Assembly: GCA_015066665.1 (NCBI GenBank)
Contig: SVNX01000009.1
Span: forward strand, 1-64,000
Direction of reading: 5' to 3'
Source: Ruminococcus sp.
GTDB lineage: Bacteria > Bacillota > Clostridia > Oscillospirales > Ruminococcaceae
Length of the DNA: 64,000 nucleotides
This document shows positions 63,578-64,000 of this stretch, one piece after another (the first letter of the stretch is position 1; each line of letters opens with the position of its first letter). Under the pieces are notes generated by a model that was not told the origin of the DNA, ran no database searches, and saw only the letters and a program-made list of their open reading frames with translations. A program made the position numbers and the translations under genes.

Positions 63578-64000
63578 ATGAAACAAAATCTTTCACAGCC
63601 ATCACTGACGAATTTTTTAAATGCATACACCGCATCGGGCACAATGCGGGGCCACATGCCCGGCCATAAGGGGATGGCACCGCCCGATTTTCCGGCACTT
63701 TCGCCCCTCTATGCCATGGACATCACCGAGATCAGCGGTGCCGACAGCCTGTTCGAAGCCGAGGGCATCCTCCTTGCCGCCGAGCAGCACACCGCTAAAG
63801 TATGGGGCAGTGCAGCCGTCTGCTGGAGTGCGGGCGGCTCGACCCTCTGCATTCAGGCAATGCTTGCACAGATGAAAGCCGAGGGCCGTACCGTCATCGC
63901 CGGCCGCACCGTACACCGGAGCTTTCTCAACAGCTGCGTCCTGCTCGGACTCGATGTGCATTGGGTGATGCCCCGTCAGGGCGGCATCATCTCAGGGCAC
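63578..64000 (+). CDS. Orn/Lys/Arg decarboxylase family protein (5' part, cut by right edge)
   Basis: 141 codons seen. Fold-type I PLP enzyme; the N-terminus has GTMRGHMPGHKGM, the signature of the major decarboxylase family, then DITEISGADSLFEAEGI and WSAGGSTLCIQAML (cofactor phosphate region). The start ATG at 63578 follows AAGGGGAAATATTAAA. The catalytic Lys lies beyond the edge. The product should be a polyamine or cadaverine-type decarboxylase, exact substrate open. Confidence 0.88.
   Translation, partial: MKQNLSQPSLTNFLNAYTASGTMRGHMPGHKGMAPPDFPALSPLYAMDITEISGADSLFEAEGILLAAEQHTAKVWGSAAVCWSAGGSTLCIQAMLAQMKAEGRTVIAGRTVHRSFLNSCVLLGLDVHWVMPRQGGIISGH

Overview
The window looks like a GC-rich chromosome segment of an anaerobic, spore-forming, fibre-degrading Firmicute close to Ruminococcus (Oscillospiraceae). 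The basis is: secreted proteins ending in dockerin modules (cellulosome plug-ins), two GH74 xyloglucanases, a spoIIGA-sigE-sigG sporulation cluster, Gram-positive sigma-A promoters (TTGACA-N17-TATAAT types), strong AGGAGG ribosome sites, a sortase, and a LexA box of the Firmicute form. The genus is an inference; there is no rRNA in the window. No transposase, integrase, cas gene or phage structural gene was seen.

Layout. 1-5373 (minus): five secreted proteins, four of them ending in dockerins and the first cut by the edge. 5699-8311 (minus): dockerin-bearing GH74. 8573-20235 (minus): one nearly gapless run, read as ung, metF, MetH-activation protein, metH, GH36 alpha-galactosidase, GH74 lipoprotein, GH25, manA, ROK glucokinase; methionine/one-carbon genes lead into hemicellulose-use genes. 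20581-28422: zinc-finger membrane protein, a sortase cluster with two unusual substrates, a calcium-type P-ATPase and a lipoprotein. 28724-34337 (plus): GntR-ABC exporter with a large ectodomain, then an ECF sigma and RsiV-like anti-sigma pair. 34381-38747: rsmE, small surface proteins, and spoIIGA-sigE divergent from sigG. 38754-43564: TPM protein, zinc-ribbon membrane protein, phenylacetate-CoA ligase, wHTH-like membrane protein, acyl carrier protein. 43863-47214 (plus): aroE, aroK, amidohydrolase, fumarase alpha. 47656-51056: HEXXH membrane protein, XRE-desulforedoxin fusion, PASTA pseudokinase. 51100-53283 (minus): dockerin, trypsin-like protease, stand-alone dockerin operon. 53681-61274 (plus): tiny membrane protein, ilvE, two polytopic membrane proteins and a UGM-like flavoprotein. 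62190-64000: MazF, tRNA-Gln, SOS-box-controlled sigma-like pair, start of an Orn/Lys/Arg decarboxylase.

The most unusual material is intergenic. A structured element of about 110 nt (leading hairpin, C/G-tract hairpin running into four G-tracts, then a hairpin nested around an AGC loop) occurs three times (20343, 47531, 62062), with stem sequences that change while pairing is kept. Two copies follow tandem-repeat arrays (41 bp x about 5; 25 bp x about 23) and end a few bases from the stop codon of a minus-strand gene. A related 302-nt fold-back element with 41-nt inverted ends lies at 54931-55232.

A second theme is cassette shuffling of secreted dockerin proteins. A 290-bp promoter/leader/signal-peptide segment is duplicated without indels at 5306-5595 and 53216-53505, including two perfect palindromes. 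An 84-bp ribosome-site/signal-peptide segment is identical at 56-139 and 2019-2102. A dockerin plus C-terminal tail ending in IGEFMTR is shared by four proteins. Other points of note are a PASTA kinase homologue lacking all three catalytic residues, sortase substrates with an I/V-D/E-D-T-G signal, and a tandem LexA-box promoter in front of a sigma-region-4 protein.
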